Made by a program: the position numbers and the translations under genes
In this document: in pieces, positions 45,681 through 57,629 of the stretch
Numbering within the stretch: position 1 is the first letter of the stretch
Layout: every line of letters starts with the position of its first letter
Notes under the pieces: generated by a model
Databases searched by the model: none
What the model was told of the DNA's origin: nothing
The model's input: only the letters and a program-made list of their open reading frames with translations
Source of the DNA: Agapetus fuscipes
Taxonomy: Eukaryota > Arthropoda > Insecta > Trichoptera > Glossosomatidae
NCBI GenBank assembly: GCA_951799405.1
Contig: OX637353.1
Location: forward strand, 6,076,001 to 6,140,000
DNA length: 64,000 nt
Direction: 5' to 3'

Positions 45681-45705
45681 TCTTTCACTGGCACCATGCC
45701 AACAT
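45681..45705 (-). CDS. Harmonin-like scaffold, 25-nt microexon
   Basis: Encodes the end of PDZ1: with split codons on both sides it reads N-VGMVPVK-E, in the place of harmonin's HIGLIPVKS. Acceptor TTTTCAG, donor GTAAGTG. The flanking introns are 2764 and 1881 bp. Phase and peptide match on both sides support it in spite of its size. Confidence 0.85.
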
Positions 45706-46580
45706 CTGAAAATAAAAATATAAAAAAATGTGTTAGATATTCGTGGTAAATTTATTGTAATTTAAGCACAATTTGTCCTACAAAAATTTAACGTTCACAT
45801 AAAAAACAATTTATGGTATCACTTTTATCAAAAATGAGATGTAGAAATCGATGCATGTCATGGAAGAATTTTACAATTCCAATTTAAGTATTTTAATTGC
45901 TCCGAGCAATTTAGAGAGCGTGCGCTTTTTCTTTGAATGTTTAAGAGAATGTGGAAGATTTGTCTCGGACAGATTGTCTCAGACAGATTATCTGAGACAG
46001 ATAATCTCAGACAGATTGTCTCAGAATTATTAGAAAGAAAGCGGGTGAGTCAAACGTCGAGAGTGGGTTGAGTGGTGAATTTTGGTAAATGTGATGATCG
46101 GCAGTGCAAATGACCGAATCTAATTATATTTTTTTGTACTGAGTCAGTATGGAAATAATTGTGTTATGTTTTTTTAGGCTTGGTTGAAAATTGACCAAGT
46201 AGTAAAAATATTATGAGTCACTATTAGTGCTGCTGACTAATAAGGTTATTCACTCTCTGAAATAAAATAGTTTTGGCTCTTTTGCGAACTGGGAAAAATA
46301 CAACTCATAATAAATTGGTGAAAGGATACGACTGCGTTAATATAGCGGTAATAGCTTCAATAGCTACTTCATTTTATGATAATATCGGTTCCATAACATA
46401 GCATTAATTGACACGTTAATGTTTTGTCATTGTGTTTTACAGGAATAATTGGTCAACTAACAAAATGTAAAAGGTTTACGACAACTATTTTAATTTTCTT
46501 CTTTCTAGTATAAAGATGATCATTTTAGCACTTAAAATCTAAAATAGATTCTATGTTAAAAATCACTTTGCAAAATTGAC

Positions 46581-46754
46581 CAGGGCTGGAAGTCTCATCC
46601 CCACGGTAATTCTTACCTATCGAATGTCGGTAATATTTGTATGAAGACCTGTCAATCCAAGATGGCCGCAAGTGAACAGCTGATTAGTCTTCATACAAAT
46701 ATTACCGATATTCGGTAGGTAAGAATTACCGTAGTGATGAGACTTTCAGCCCAG
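46581..46754. mobile_element. Fold-back MITE, about 174 bp
   Basis: Imperfect terminal inverted repeats of about 70 bp (GGGCTGGAAGTCTCATC ... ending GATGAGACTTTCAGCCC) around a short core with CAAGATGGCCGCAAGTGAAC. A damaged copy is at 56672-56796. Confidence 0.8.
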
Positions 46755-47580
46755 GTTCTTTATAAGGCACATTAGTACAATATGAAATAGTCAATAGTCA
46801 CATTCTTGTAACAAATGATGGAGAACGAGAAGTAAAAGAAGAGGAATATTACATATATAAAAACACGTAAATCTGACCAAATTATGTAAAGTTATCATGT
46901 TCTCATTCAATTAAAACACGCAAAACAGTTACAGAAAATTAGATACTTAATAATAGAAAAAAGACCAATTATTTCTAGAAGATGATTGTTAATGGTAAAA
47001 TGAGTGTTTACCGAGCCATTAACTGTTTGCGATGATTAAGTAGCGATTTAAAATTTCCCGCCTAATTTGTATGTGTGAAATTCACTCCATGCTCCGTAAT
47101 GCCGCCACGTTTTTACAACAAGATGAAGGAAATAGCGCCGACTCATTGTGGTTGAAGACGAGAGACCCAGAAAAAAATGCGGCCATACATTTTTCTAAAC
47201 ACACATGATACATATTGAACGCTGTGTGTACTTAATTAAGTTATTAAATAAAAATATAAAGTTTTTGAGCATTCATTAAGTTGTTATTGAATTTTTACAT
47301 TTCTTATTGCTAATCAATAAAATTTGAAAATAAATTATCCACTCCCAACAACCACTAATAATCTGCAGATATCGAGCAACTTCTCACTGCTTTATCCCCG
47401 AAGAGGTCGCATGTTGCGTGTTGAATCTATTTTTACAGGTTCAGGTCTAAATCACCTCATACTTTTTTTGTACTTTACTTTCACATCTTTAGTAGCTCAC
47501 ACTTTTTATCCATTAATTATTTATTTTAATACCCCGAGTTTTTGCCTATCGAAGGGAAGCAATCCATAGAGTCAGATTTA
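46755..47580. other. Intron sequence, nothing firm
   Basis: AT-rich; 47390-47440 has a short piece like the SINE end (CCCCGAAGAGGTCGCATG), otherwise no feature. Confidence 0.4.
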
Positions 47581-47584
47581 TGTT

Positions 47585-47842
47585 ATGCAGGGTTTAAACA
47601 TGCAAGAATTGTTTAAAAATGTTAAATTTATGAACTACTTTGCCAATGTCACCCCTGCTTCAGGGAAGGTCGGCAAGAGTTGCAGGGCTTATGTTCATTT
47701 GAAATTGGGTTTTTTATATTGTAGGTCCACATGCGGCATGTGTAAGCACGAAATTATGCATGTCTGCTTGTGGGAATGCATTTAATATGAATCTCAAATG
47801 ATACATATCTTTGCAGCTTAGATTTAGATTTAGATTTAGACA
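47585..47842 (+). repeat. 250-bp repeat, copy with diverged head
   Basis: Recognisable from CAATGTCACCCCTGCTTCAG to a TTTAGATTTAGATT tail. Confidence 0.75.
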
Positions 47843-48000
47843 TATAGTTGAAAATTGCGTGGGAATGTTCTAGACTGGGAAAAATACAAGTAAATTAGAA
47901 AAAGAGGAATAAAATGAGAAGGATGAAAAAGAAAAAGACTATACAAAATTATACGTTAAGCCCCAGGCCATGATACGGGATAGTACTTAGTAGTAGATAG

Positions 48001-48262
48001 GCGGATAATACTTCGGACTCATGATCAAAATTAAGATGGTTCGATTCCAAGCGGAGCACAAAAAGTGTGTAACTTTTCTAATGCGCCCTTTACTGAGTTG
48101 GAAAATTAATCTGCCTTTACCAAAGACCATCACCAAAGGTGCATCTAGCCCAGCGTCTTGCTTGAAAACTGGGAATTTATATAGCGACCATCAAGCTTAC
48201 AGAGGGCTCCTGGGGTGTGATTCATACAAAAACAGCGCTCACCAAATAAATCATCCTGGTTT
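48001..48262 (+). mobile_element. Monomeric tRNA-derived SINE
   Basis: Head missing its first bases, box B GGTTCGATTCC at about 48039, body, and tail ending GCGCTCACCAAATAAATCAT. Confidence 0.7.
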
Positions 48263-48363
48263 TGATTTTACATGACTACACACAGTATTGTGATTTAGTT
48301 GCTTATACAAAGAGTGTAGGTATTTGTAAAAAATATTTTGAAAACTGAATGGCTGAATACATC

Positions 48364-48430
48364 AGCCGATAGACAGGAATGGAGAGGATTGGAAGAGGCC
48401 TACGTCCAGGAGTGGACTGAGAAACGTTAA
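48364..48430 (+). pseudogene. LINE ORF2 end, RTE-like
   Basis: The plus frame reads ADRQEWRGLEEAYVQEW before a stop, like the last codons of RTE-type ORF2. It is only 67 bp and lies just beside the host exon donor. Confidence 0.4.
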
Positions 48431-48469
48431 GGAAGAAAACAGTTTGAAAAAAAATGATGTGGTGCTTAC

Positions 48470-48578
48470 TTCTGACTTTGAGCTTGAGGTAGTTGAGGCT
48501 GGCGATGAGGCCCAGCATTTCTCTGTGGAGGGCGTCGCTCACCTTGTAGCCGTTCACTCTCACCACCTGGTCGCCGAC
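48470..48578 (-). CDS. Harmonin-like scaffold, second half of PDZ1
   Basis: 109 nt. It starts in phase 0 with VGDQVVRVNGYKVSDALHR, then EMLGLIASLNYLKLKVR. This is the GDQVVRVNG strand, final helix and strand of a PDZ domain and lines up with harmonin PDZ1 (VGDEIVRINGYSI). Acceptor TTGCAG, donor GTAAGC; one base carries over into the microexon. The first half of PDZ1, with its peptide-binding loop, must be on an upstream exon that was not found down to 57.6 kb, so the first intron is long or the exon lies outside the window. Confidence 0.93.
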
Positions 48579-49074
48579 CTGCAACAGTGTGAGCAGCAAC
48601 AGTGAGCATTACTGCATGTAATCCCTGCTAATTAGCCTTTGTAATGTGCTAATTCAGTTTATGTGAAGCAGCATCCATGATTATCTAATAAACTAATTAT
48701 TTTTTTGAGAGTCTTAGCTTTAGAGAAAACCGGTTGTGTATTTTTTCACATAATATGTAGGTAATACCTACCTATTAATATTTCTTTCTAGATTTTTACT
48801 TCTCTACTTGTACTTATTAATATCCCTATGTAATTTTATGAAGTTAATGTAGGCAAATTTGATGAATAGGTACAAGTACTTCCATGCCGACAATATTTTT
48901 GAAAATGTATTTCAGCTCTGTTTAAAAAAAATCCTTTTTGAGTAGGTACTTCTTATCATACCTATCTTACTATTAATTGAGAAAACACACAATTTGTTGA
49001 TTTTTTAAACCCAGGTGCTACGGATTTATAAAGTAATATTTATCATTTTTTTAAATGATTATAAATACTATTTT

Positions 49075-49265
49075 AATAAGAGTCAAGAGAGAAAAACAAT
49101 GAGGTCGGAACATATTTTTTTTCGGCGAGCAAACGTCAGTCTTGTCTGGGATCTGCCGTCCTTAGCAGCCAACAAAAAAATATTTAAATGCTTTTTCCTT
49201 AGCAAACCGACTAGATGACACAATTTTATCTTTGTTAATTCCCGTACATTAATTTTTTCCTACAG
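49075..49265 (+). repeat. Dispersed repeat, copy 1
   Basis: Shares CGAGCAAACGTCAGTCTTGT, TGCCGTCCTTA and ATGAGGTC(G/C)GAACAT with 62330-62525. Family unknown. Confidence 0.55.
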
Positions 49266-50147
49266 TAGATCTTTATTCAATGAAATTATCTGCAATAAAA
49301 ACTATAGTTCAAGAGGCAAGTTTACTTGAAATTTTTTACATTTTTGTAAATCTGTTTTGTTCCTCATTAATAAGACAATGCAATCACGACGCCGTGGTTA
49401 GGAAATGCATAAAAAAGGATTAAGCAAACAATGATTGCTAATGAACAATTGTTAAACAAATAAGACACGGACAGATAATCTAAGACCAATTTATTTTACA
49501 AGATAAAAAACTGACACCAGATTATTTTACAAGACAAAAAGTTTTGAACCAATTTATTTTACAAGACTATAGATTAAAAATAAATAAATTTTAAGATGGT
49601 CATTGAAAGGACACATTATAAGTCGGTGTATTATTTTTGAGGTAACTTTCACCAATTATAATTTATTTATTTTTTATCTTTTCACTATCTCAGATACTGG
49701 TTATGCTAAAATTGGAACACGAGAAGGCGCAGTTAGGGATAAATATAATACTTTATAGTTGCCGTTTAAAAAAAACACATTCCAATCTGAGAACGAAGTG
49801 GAAAGTCATTGACTGAGCGCAGTGTCTAGACATGAAACTATAATTTGGGCCAGCATTGCAAAGGTCTAGGGGAGAAACAAAGCTATAGGAGAATTTGTAA
49901 TAGAAATAAAAGTTATGAAAATGCTGTAGGTAGCTATTTTGTTTACTTTTACTTAAATGTAGTTTTACAACCCCGTCTTTACATCGGTTTCAATTTGCAC
50001 AAAATCTTATTTTTTAAGTTAAAAGGCAAGTTAAAAACAGAAAACGAAGGCTTTCTATTTGATACAAAGTAATGAATCCAGGATAGTAACATTTTTTATT
50101 ATTATTCTTAATGACGTTGATTTTCTTTTAAAAAAATATTAGACTTT

Positions 50148-50500
50148 ATGTCTATCTCTAATCTATGTTGCAAAGATATGCTAACATTTAAAATCCATTT
50201 TAATTGGATACCCACAAATAGACACGTTTAAGTTCACGCTTACAAATGCTGAATGTGTACTTACAAATAAAATCCAAACCTCAAATGAACATAAACCCTA
50301 GAACTTCTCTGAAACAGGGGTGACATTGGCATCTATCTATAATCTATAATCTAAGCTGCAAGGATATGTAAGCATTTAAGGCTCATTGAAATGCATGCCT
50401 ACAGACAGGCACATGTAGGTTCGCGCCTACACATTCTGCATGTGTGCATAGAAATAAAGAAAACCTCACATGGACATAAACCTTGCAACTCTTGCCGCCG
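50148..50500 (-). repeat. Two 250-bp repeat copies in tandem
   Basis: Minus copies at 50148-50330 and 50333-50500, both lacking their heads, joined at a TATCTATAATCTATAATC tail. Confidence 0.7.
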
Positions 50501-52064
50501 TTCAAAAAAAAAGATGTCAAAGCTTGTAAAAATATTAAATATTTGGAAATTAAGGCTCACACTGGATTACGGATTTTACGGGATCTGTTTCATGGGAGCT
50601 GAAGCTTCCGAAAGTTTCACTCACATCTACAATAGGTTTTTTCAAAATAATGCTGTTTGACAGTTTACCATAAATCTATAAAACCGTAAATAAGCATGGA
50701 TTGTTAAATGTTTTCTTCTCGTCTACTCATTTTATACATCCATGTGGAAAGTTTTGTCTCCCAGCCAGTCTGCTGAGTGCTGGTTGGTATTTGTGGCAAT
50801 GACCGCCGATTTTTTGTTTTGGTGCCATTTTTAATTTATTCCACTCGATGGCTTTTTTCTAAACATTACAAATGCACGATCAGTACAGGCACAACACGGG
50901 CCAGTAACAAACCAAAAATCAAGCTGAAGAAAGTAAACGCTTTAACTTAAGTTGAGTTAAGCCTTGGTAAAACAGCTTGGAGAATACATATTCCGTGATC
51001 TGTGGAGAATACCGGTATAAGTGACGGATGAAAATATTTAATTCAATTTTTATATGGAAATAACATTTTTTAGTAAAATTTTACTGCCTACATATGAATA
51101 TCAATGAAAGAGCGATGAGCATCTACAATCAAAATTACAAAGCAATTAATTTTTAGGTAATTCTTTTGAAAAAAAAAGATTAGATGGCAGTTAGTTAAAA
51201 AAGAAATGTTGCTGGCTGTTTGAATATTTTTGATCAGTCTTACCACGGGCTGCTTGTAATTATTCACTAAAAAAAACATTCTTTTTGCCAATTTCGCCGC
51301 TCTTCTTTGAAACAGAGGTGAAAAAAAAATACCAATTTTCACGGGATCCCCATAATAATCTATAAGTCAAGTACAAAGATAATGAAATACATTAAACAAT
51401 ATACATATATCCAATATAATACATATGTACAACTGACAATTATTTAAAAAAAAATTGTAGCCGCTAGCATTGCAGATTAACCGCCATATATTTGCGGTCC
51501 TTGCATACTTTTTTCGTTTAATTCAGATTCATAATATTTTGTAAAGTATAAAATATCAATATGTAAGAAAACGGTTGTTTGTTCCTATAAAAAAGTAAAC
51601 TTACCTAAAAAAAGTGATACTTTTTATTATGTGCAATACACGAGATAAAAAATATAGGTACCCACAGACTTTTTTGATTGATGGCGCGGCATACGTATTT
51701 GGAAAGTAAACATGAATTCACCTGCGAATTGTGTTGAGCAAAACATCGTCTGTAATTATTGAAGAAAGTTCGATTGGCTATCAGCCGGGTGCGTGGTTTT
51801 TGCGAACGTCATGCTTTTTTTTTGACCCCCGTCCATTTCTACCGGCTGTCCGGTCTCCGGTTAATGGACCGATAATTGTTCGCAAGTAGACAACTAATGC
51901 CGCCTTTCAGTAAATCATCTGCGACCGGAAATATCTGTACCATGATCAATGCATGATTGCGCGAAGATATTCCATGCAGACAGCGCGGCGCGGTCAGCGG
52001 TAAAGTATAACAAGTATGTGCATATGTTGCTTCTTTACACGAATTTCTACTTAATACAAGCTAT

Positions 52065-52260
52065 AATCTAAGTTGTTAAGATATACTAACAATTAAAATT
52101 CACATGAAATGCATGCCTTCAATCCGACACGCGTAAGTTCACCCTTATTGTGTAGTTTCTGATGTGTAGTTTCTTTTAAAATAAAAACCCAAATCGCAAA
52201 TGAACATTGGCTAAAGGTTTTTTGCGCCTTTCTCTAAAACAGGAGTGTAATTGACAAAGT
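52065..52260 (-). repeat. Decayed copy of the 250-bp repeat
   Basis: Minus copy; TAATCTAAGTTGTTAAGATA tail side and AAACAGGAGTGTAATTGACA head side. Confidence 0.5.
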
Positions 52261-53505
52261 GTCTTAAATCGAGTAGTCTAGGAGATCTTACATTGTAGTT
52301 TTTCTTATTTACAAATTTCAATGCGACTGTATAGGTACATCAAAACTTTTTGCAGGCAAGAATATTGTGAAACTATGATCGACATGTTTATTTCTAAAAT
52401 TTCAAACTGAAGTCATATAATTATGAATCTGATTGCAGCTCAACAATTGAGCTGGCTTTCTGTGTGAGATGGCTAGGTTCAAATCGTAAATTTCAATGTT
52501 TTTTTTGTTCTGATTATCGTCTTACATACATCGTTTTCAGACTTAACACTTCCTTGATGTGACATGAAAACTTTTTCATTTAGAGAAGTAATCAATAATT
52601 CATAATTCCATACTTGTACAGATTCTACACAACAATGATAATATTTTATTGGGGATGAATTACTTAAAAGATGCATTTAATCTGCAGTGCATCTTGCATG
52701 AATTTTATAACAACAAGTTAATGAATTCAACAGACGCGTTTACTTTTTGGTATGATTGTTTTGGAGATGGTAAAATTAAAAGAAAATTGAGAGCTGTTAG
52801 TTCTGCTTGCGTAACAATAAAAATAACCGAATAACCGCAGACTGCAAGTGTGGATTGTTTAATTTACCTAAGAACGCCGACCAGCGCGGGCTGGCTTTGT
52901 TTGAGAATATCGCGAACAATAACGGAATCTGCGGGAACAAACGATTTGCACAAAAAATGCAAAAAGTTTTTTTTTGGTTCAAAGTATTTAGTTCAATTTT
53001 CACGTCATTGGTTTGAGTAATTGTTCACATTTTTTTTATAATCGCGGGAATTTTAGATGTACTTACTTAGAGTCACAATAATCTGATTTTGTTTCGTAAA
53101 AGGTCATTTTCTCATAGACCTGCGGGGAGTTTAACTTTCAAAATGAATGAAACTGTCTGAATGCAGTTTTTATTATTATTCAACAAAAAAAAAAAAAAGA
53201 ATTTAAATGTACTCGTACGTATCTGAGTCAATTCACAATTTTCTCTTTTTTCTTACAACTAAAAAAATGTATATAATTTGTTACTTACAGAATTATTATG
53301 GAAAACTGAAAAGGAACAATTGTATTATTATTGGACTATTTGCCTTAGGGCTTAGACTTAAATGATGTGCAACCACAGTCAGGGCAAATACCTACACAAA
53401 TAATTAATTGGTTGGCATGGGACTACACAGTACACATCTTTCTGGTAGAAATGTATTAAATAGACTTAAATTTTCACAAAACACATAATATTACATCATA
53501 CATTG

Positions 53506-53583
53506 GTTATGACTCTGGAGGAAATGAAAGAAGTATATAAGGATAGAAAGAAATGGCGGTTGATCTGTAATGTTGGCGGCTAG
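53506..53583 (+). pseudogene. LINE ORF2 C-terminal remnant, leading into a 250-bp repeat
   Basis: VMTLEEMKEVYKDRKKWRL then a stop at 53581. A 110-bp AT-rich stretch and then the head of a 250-bp repeat copy follow in the same orientation, which suggests that the repeat is the LINE's 3' end. Confidence 0.55.
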
Positions 53584-53696
53584 GGTTTATTAAAGTGAAA
53601 TTTGTTTTATGTTTTAGTTTTTTTTGATGTCCATGACCATGTTTATATTATATTATTGTTTATTAATTTTAAAAATGTAATTTGTGATGTTTGTTC

Positions 53697-53960
53697 CTTG
53701 ACTTATAGGTTGGTATGCGGCTGACCACCCATACTGTAAAAAAAAAAATGGTTCACTTTGCCAATATCACCCCTGTTTCAGGGAAGGACGGCAAGAGTTG
53801 CAGGGCTTATGTTCATTTGAGATTGGGTTTTTATATTGCAGGTCCACATGCGGCATGTGTTAGCGCGAAATTATACATGTCTGCTTGTGGGAATGCATTT
53901 AATATAAATCTTAAATGATATATATCTTTGCAGCTTAGATTAGATTAGATTAGATACATG
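53697..53960 (+). repeat. 250-bp repeat, full copy
   Basis: CCTTGACTTATAGG head to a TTAGATTAGATTAGAT tail. Confidence 0.85.
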
Positions 53961-54663
53961 CGTTATAATGATCTGTGGTTATAATATATTATACAAATTA
54001 TAATGAAAACTGGAGGAACTTGCTTCAGACAACAAAAGACTTCAACGCATGGTAACGTTATAAAATTTTAAAAACTTCAAAATATTGTTACGTACTGAAC
54101 CTATGTATATGATAACAATTATGGCTAATGTGATGCAAAAATACTAAAGTCAAATATATTTAATTATCGACTAACAATACAAGATTTTAAGAACTTTGTA
54201 AATCGAATTTTCAATTCCCCTCTCTAATTTATCATTTATACTTTATACAATAAGATCATCCGCATCTTTCGTCTCTTTTATTATTATTTACAATGAAACT
54301 AGACTGGTGGTCGTTAATTAGTTCAAGATTGTTCGAGTGAAAGTTTACCAAAAACAATCGATTCATTGGCGATCCACAATCAATGTCGCGCTGTTTTTTC
54401 GGAGAAGCCATCAAAGAAAATAACTAGTCCGTCACGCGTTGATCTTCCCTTTTCGTTTCGAGTGTTGGGTGGGTGGCGACCAGTCGTGGAATTCGAAGAA
54501 AGTGTGTGTGGTAAGTAAGTAAGTAAGCAAGTGGTAAGTCATAAGTGGAGGAGAAGTGGTGAGGTTCATGTCCAACACTGGATAAGCGAGAGATGATGAT
54601 GATGAAATACTGGGAAGTTAAATGTGAACCTCAAATAGTAGGTGGTATGGCCATTTGAAAATG

Positions 54664-54900
54664 CATGCTACTGCTACTAAACTACACATATAGTGTAACT
54701 TCTTCCCGTGTTCTCCCCAAAGGTGTTGCATGTGGCGAGTGGAACCTATTTATTTTTACAGGCAAGGGGCCGGCCTTACGCCAACCCCTTTAGTTTTAAA
54801 GTGGGGCTTCGCAGCTCCCGAGGGGGCTGGTACTCATTTATTGTGACGGCTGAGTAAAAATTGCCGGTATTTTTATTTTGGGTTTGAAATAAACACTGTC
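54664..54900 (-). mobile_element. SINE end, minus strand
   Basis: Diverged copy of the dimeric-SINE 3' part (CTAAACTACACATATAGTGT, CGAGGGGGCTGGTACTCATT) followed by the insert seen at 43877. Confidence 0.55.
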
Positions 54901-56607
54901 ATGAAAATGAAAAACATAAAATACCTCTTTTGGTTATTTCCATTCTACAAGATGTGATCAGAGCTTTTGTAGAGTTACCTCCATTTTTCTCTATTCTTCA
55001 ACTCTTTCAATTCTTAGAAATTCGAGCATATCATATTGTTCATACACTTGTCAAAAAATAAGTTATAATAATTGGTTATTAGAAGGTGAATGACAGATGA
55101 TGACTTTGTTGAAAAGAATGGTAAATGTATTGAAATATCAATTAATGGACTACTCCCTTATATAACGTCGCTGTTAAGTGATAAACGTTCAATGTAATGG
55201 TATATTTTACTGATACATACATATGTTTAAGTCAAAGGTCAATAATTAAGACCAGGGTAATTTTTAAGTGACCAGACGTAAAAATGAAGATGCGTGGTGA
55301 GGTTTTGAATGGGAAGTGCTAAGTGATAGTCGGGCTCTCGTTGCGTGGTCATCTCAGAATAGAGAGTGATGTTTGCGCTGCTCGGAAGTGTGTCTGTGTG
55401 CTGGTGACCCACTTATAGTGGTCAGTGCCGCAAGTATAAGACTTTTCTCAAACTCAACCAAAGCGTTTTACCAAAAATATAAAGAAAATAAAACATCGCC
55501 TTTAGCGAGCGTTTTAGTTAACGTACATTTCTTGTACACGCTAAGGTTGAGCTTAAACTTGAAGTGTTATACTTGGGTTACAGACACAGGTGCCGGTGAT
55601 GGTTCTCAAATTGGTAATGAGGGAAAGCATTCGCAGTGATTTAATAAGATAAAAATCATGAAATATTAAGTATACGGGTGATTATGATGCAGAATGTTAA
55701 GATACTCGTATGTGTATTAGAGTAGATGCCTCAATTGCTGCTAGTTGCAGCTGTTTTTGATTTCAGATGATGTGATTAATATAAAATAATATGATTAGGT
55801 ATAAAAAACGTTCTGGAATTATGTTTAAAATATTAAAGCATATGAATAGTAGGAAAACAATGATAAATGGATCAATTCTATTTTTATTTCACTCAAAATA
55901 CAAAAAAAGCAAGATATTTAATTTTTTCCAAATAATATTATACTTATATTATATATATAATATTATAAACAATATTATATGTTCATCATATGGTAAATTT
56001 TTCAATCTATTTCTTTTTTCCCCAAAATTATTAACCAATATTTTTGTATCCATTGACTTTGTGAAAAACTTTAAAGAGTAAAGTCAAACGGAATATTTCT
56101 TTACAAAAATTTGGGTAGAGCAAGTTTGAGGAGCTTTGAATGGTTTCACATATCGTTGGTACACAAAGTACCACATCGGTATGTAATATTGAGTATTTAC
56201 TATGGAGCTATGTTCAATAATGTTAAGCCCGTTGTTATAAGATACGGAAGCGGCAGGATGTATGGGTTATTGGGATTACGTCCGAGCGATTAGCTGAGGC
56301 TTAGGAACAGAAGAAAGAAAAGGTAAGGACATGGGAAGAAAAATTGCGAAGAGTTCGACAAAACTAAAGACAATTACAAATCAAGTGCGTTATGCGCATT
56401 TTTAGGAGAGTTTAAATCAAAGTCAATAAATGGTGTTTCAAAAATAGCTGTCATAGAATGCACTAAAAAGAATCCACAACATTTGCGTCTAGTAGGTGTA
56501 TGAATAAATATTTTGAAAACAAAAAGCTTTACATTTGAGTTTGAAGAATTACACGTCTAAAGGAATGGCTCAAATTTTTCATTAACCGTGATGTGAAAAT
56601 AAAAACT

Positions 56608-56855
56608 TACGGTGCTATTCTGAAACATTTTAGTCTTCCGTTGAGCCCAAGCTTTGACAAACTAATGATGCAGTTTTATGAAAACCTGTCAATCCAAGAT
56701 GACCGCAAGTGAACAGCTGATTAGTCTTCATACAAATATTACCAAAATTCTGTAGGTAATAATGACCGTGATGATGCGATTTCCAGCCCAGGCATCATCA
56801 GTTTGTCAAAGCGTGGGCTCAACGGACGACCAAAATGTCTTAGAATAGCACTGTA
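56608..56855. mobile_element. Inverted-repeat element carrying a nested MITE
   Basis: Outer inverted repeats of about 65 bp (TAC-GTGCTATTCT-AAACATTTTAG ... CTTAGAATAGCACTGTA; inner GAGCCCAAGC...GCGTGGGCTC). Inside, 56672-56796 is a 5'-truncated copy of the MITE at 46581. Confidence 0.75.
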
Positions 56856-56877
56856 TGTGTTATTGTTTCCGTACTCC

Positions 56878-57115
56878 TTGAATTATACGTAAGTATGAGG
56901 CTGACCACCCATACTGTAAAAGATGGTTCATTTTGTCAATGTCACCCCTGTTTCAGGGAAGTTCGGCAAGAGTTGCAGGGCTTATGAATTTGAGATAGGG
57001 TTTTTATATCGTAGGTATGTTTAAGTGCGACTTTATACGTGTCTGCTTGTGGGATTGCATTTAATATGAACCTCAAGTGTAATTTATTTTTGAAACTTAG
57101 ATTATTGATTACAGT
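56878..57115 (+). repeat. 250-bp repeat copy
   Basis: From CTTGAATTATACGTAAGTATG (diverged head) to a GATTATTGATTAC tail. Confidence 0.7.
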
Positions 57116-57574
57116 TTGAAAGTTTCTTTTAAAATTGTTTTTTTTTTGTGTAATGGGTAAGCAGTATTTTTTTATAAATAGTATAAAGAAAGCAAAGATC
57201 ACGATGCAGTTTTCTGGAGAGTGTGTTGTTTTGGTAATTAGGGGCAAAAGTCGAAAAATACCAGACAAAATACGTTTGATCATGTTGATGCGAAATTCAT
57301 AAGCATTAATCAAAGCCAGCCTACTTCACGTGAATCAAAGCAGCATCACAACATCTAAGACAATAACACTTTCAAAAGCATCATGAGCGGCCGCGATGCC
57401 TGCTGGTGACGGTGTATAAATAAATAAAATGAGCACACTTGATGCTTATATCGCGCCCAATCGTCTCGCTTTACTTTCTTCTGCCGGCCTGGGAACAAGT
57501 CGGCCCGAATAGCGGCGACTCTTCCTCCGCCTAATTGAAACTGCTACGTGTGTGTGTTATACATACGTACATAC

Positions 57575-57629
57575 CAGTATGCACTCTCCATGTCTCCTTG
57601 TAGCTGCTGGGTTTGCTGGGATCAGTAAC
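57575..57629 (-). CDS. Candidate upstream exon, unassigned
   Basis: 55 nt flanked by ACACTCAG and GTATGTACG on the minus strand. In one frame it reads VTDPSKPSSYKETWRVHTG, which looks like coding sequence. Its end phase in that frame (one base over) does not match the phase-0 start of the exon at 48578, so it cannot join it directly. It may belong to an alternative transcript with another exon between, to a different gene, or be chance. Confidence 0.25.

Larger units (their letters stand above)
48579..57574. other. Long upstream intron region, mostly repeats
   Basis: Contains copies of the 250-bp repeat, MITEs and LINE ends listed separately. Stretches with nothing recognised: 48600-49070, 49270-50140, 50510-51680, 52265-53500, 53965-54340, 54905-55425, 55610-56600. 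51690-52015 and 54340-54500 are more GC-rich and non-repetitive. Confidence 0.45.

Noticed and set aside
54521..54605. GTAA-type and GAT-type simple repeats as a regulatory site
   Set aside because: Short microsatellites next to a LINE-like 3' end; no evidence of function.
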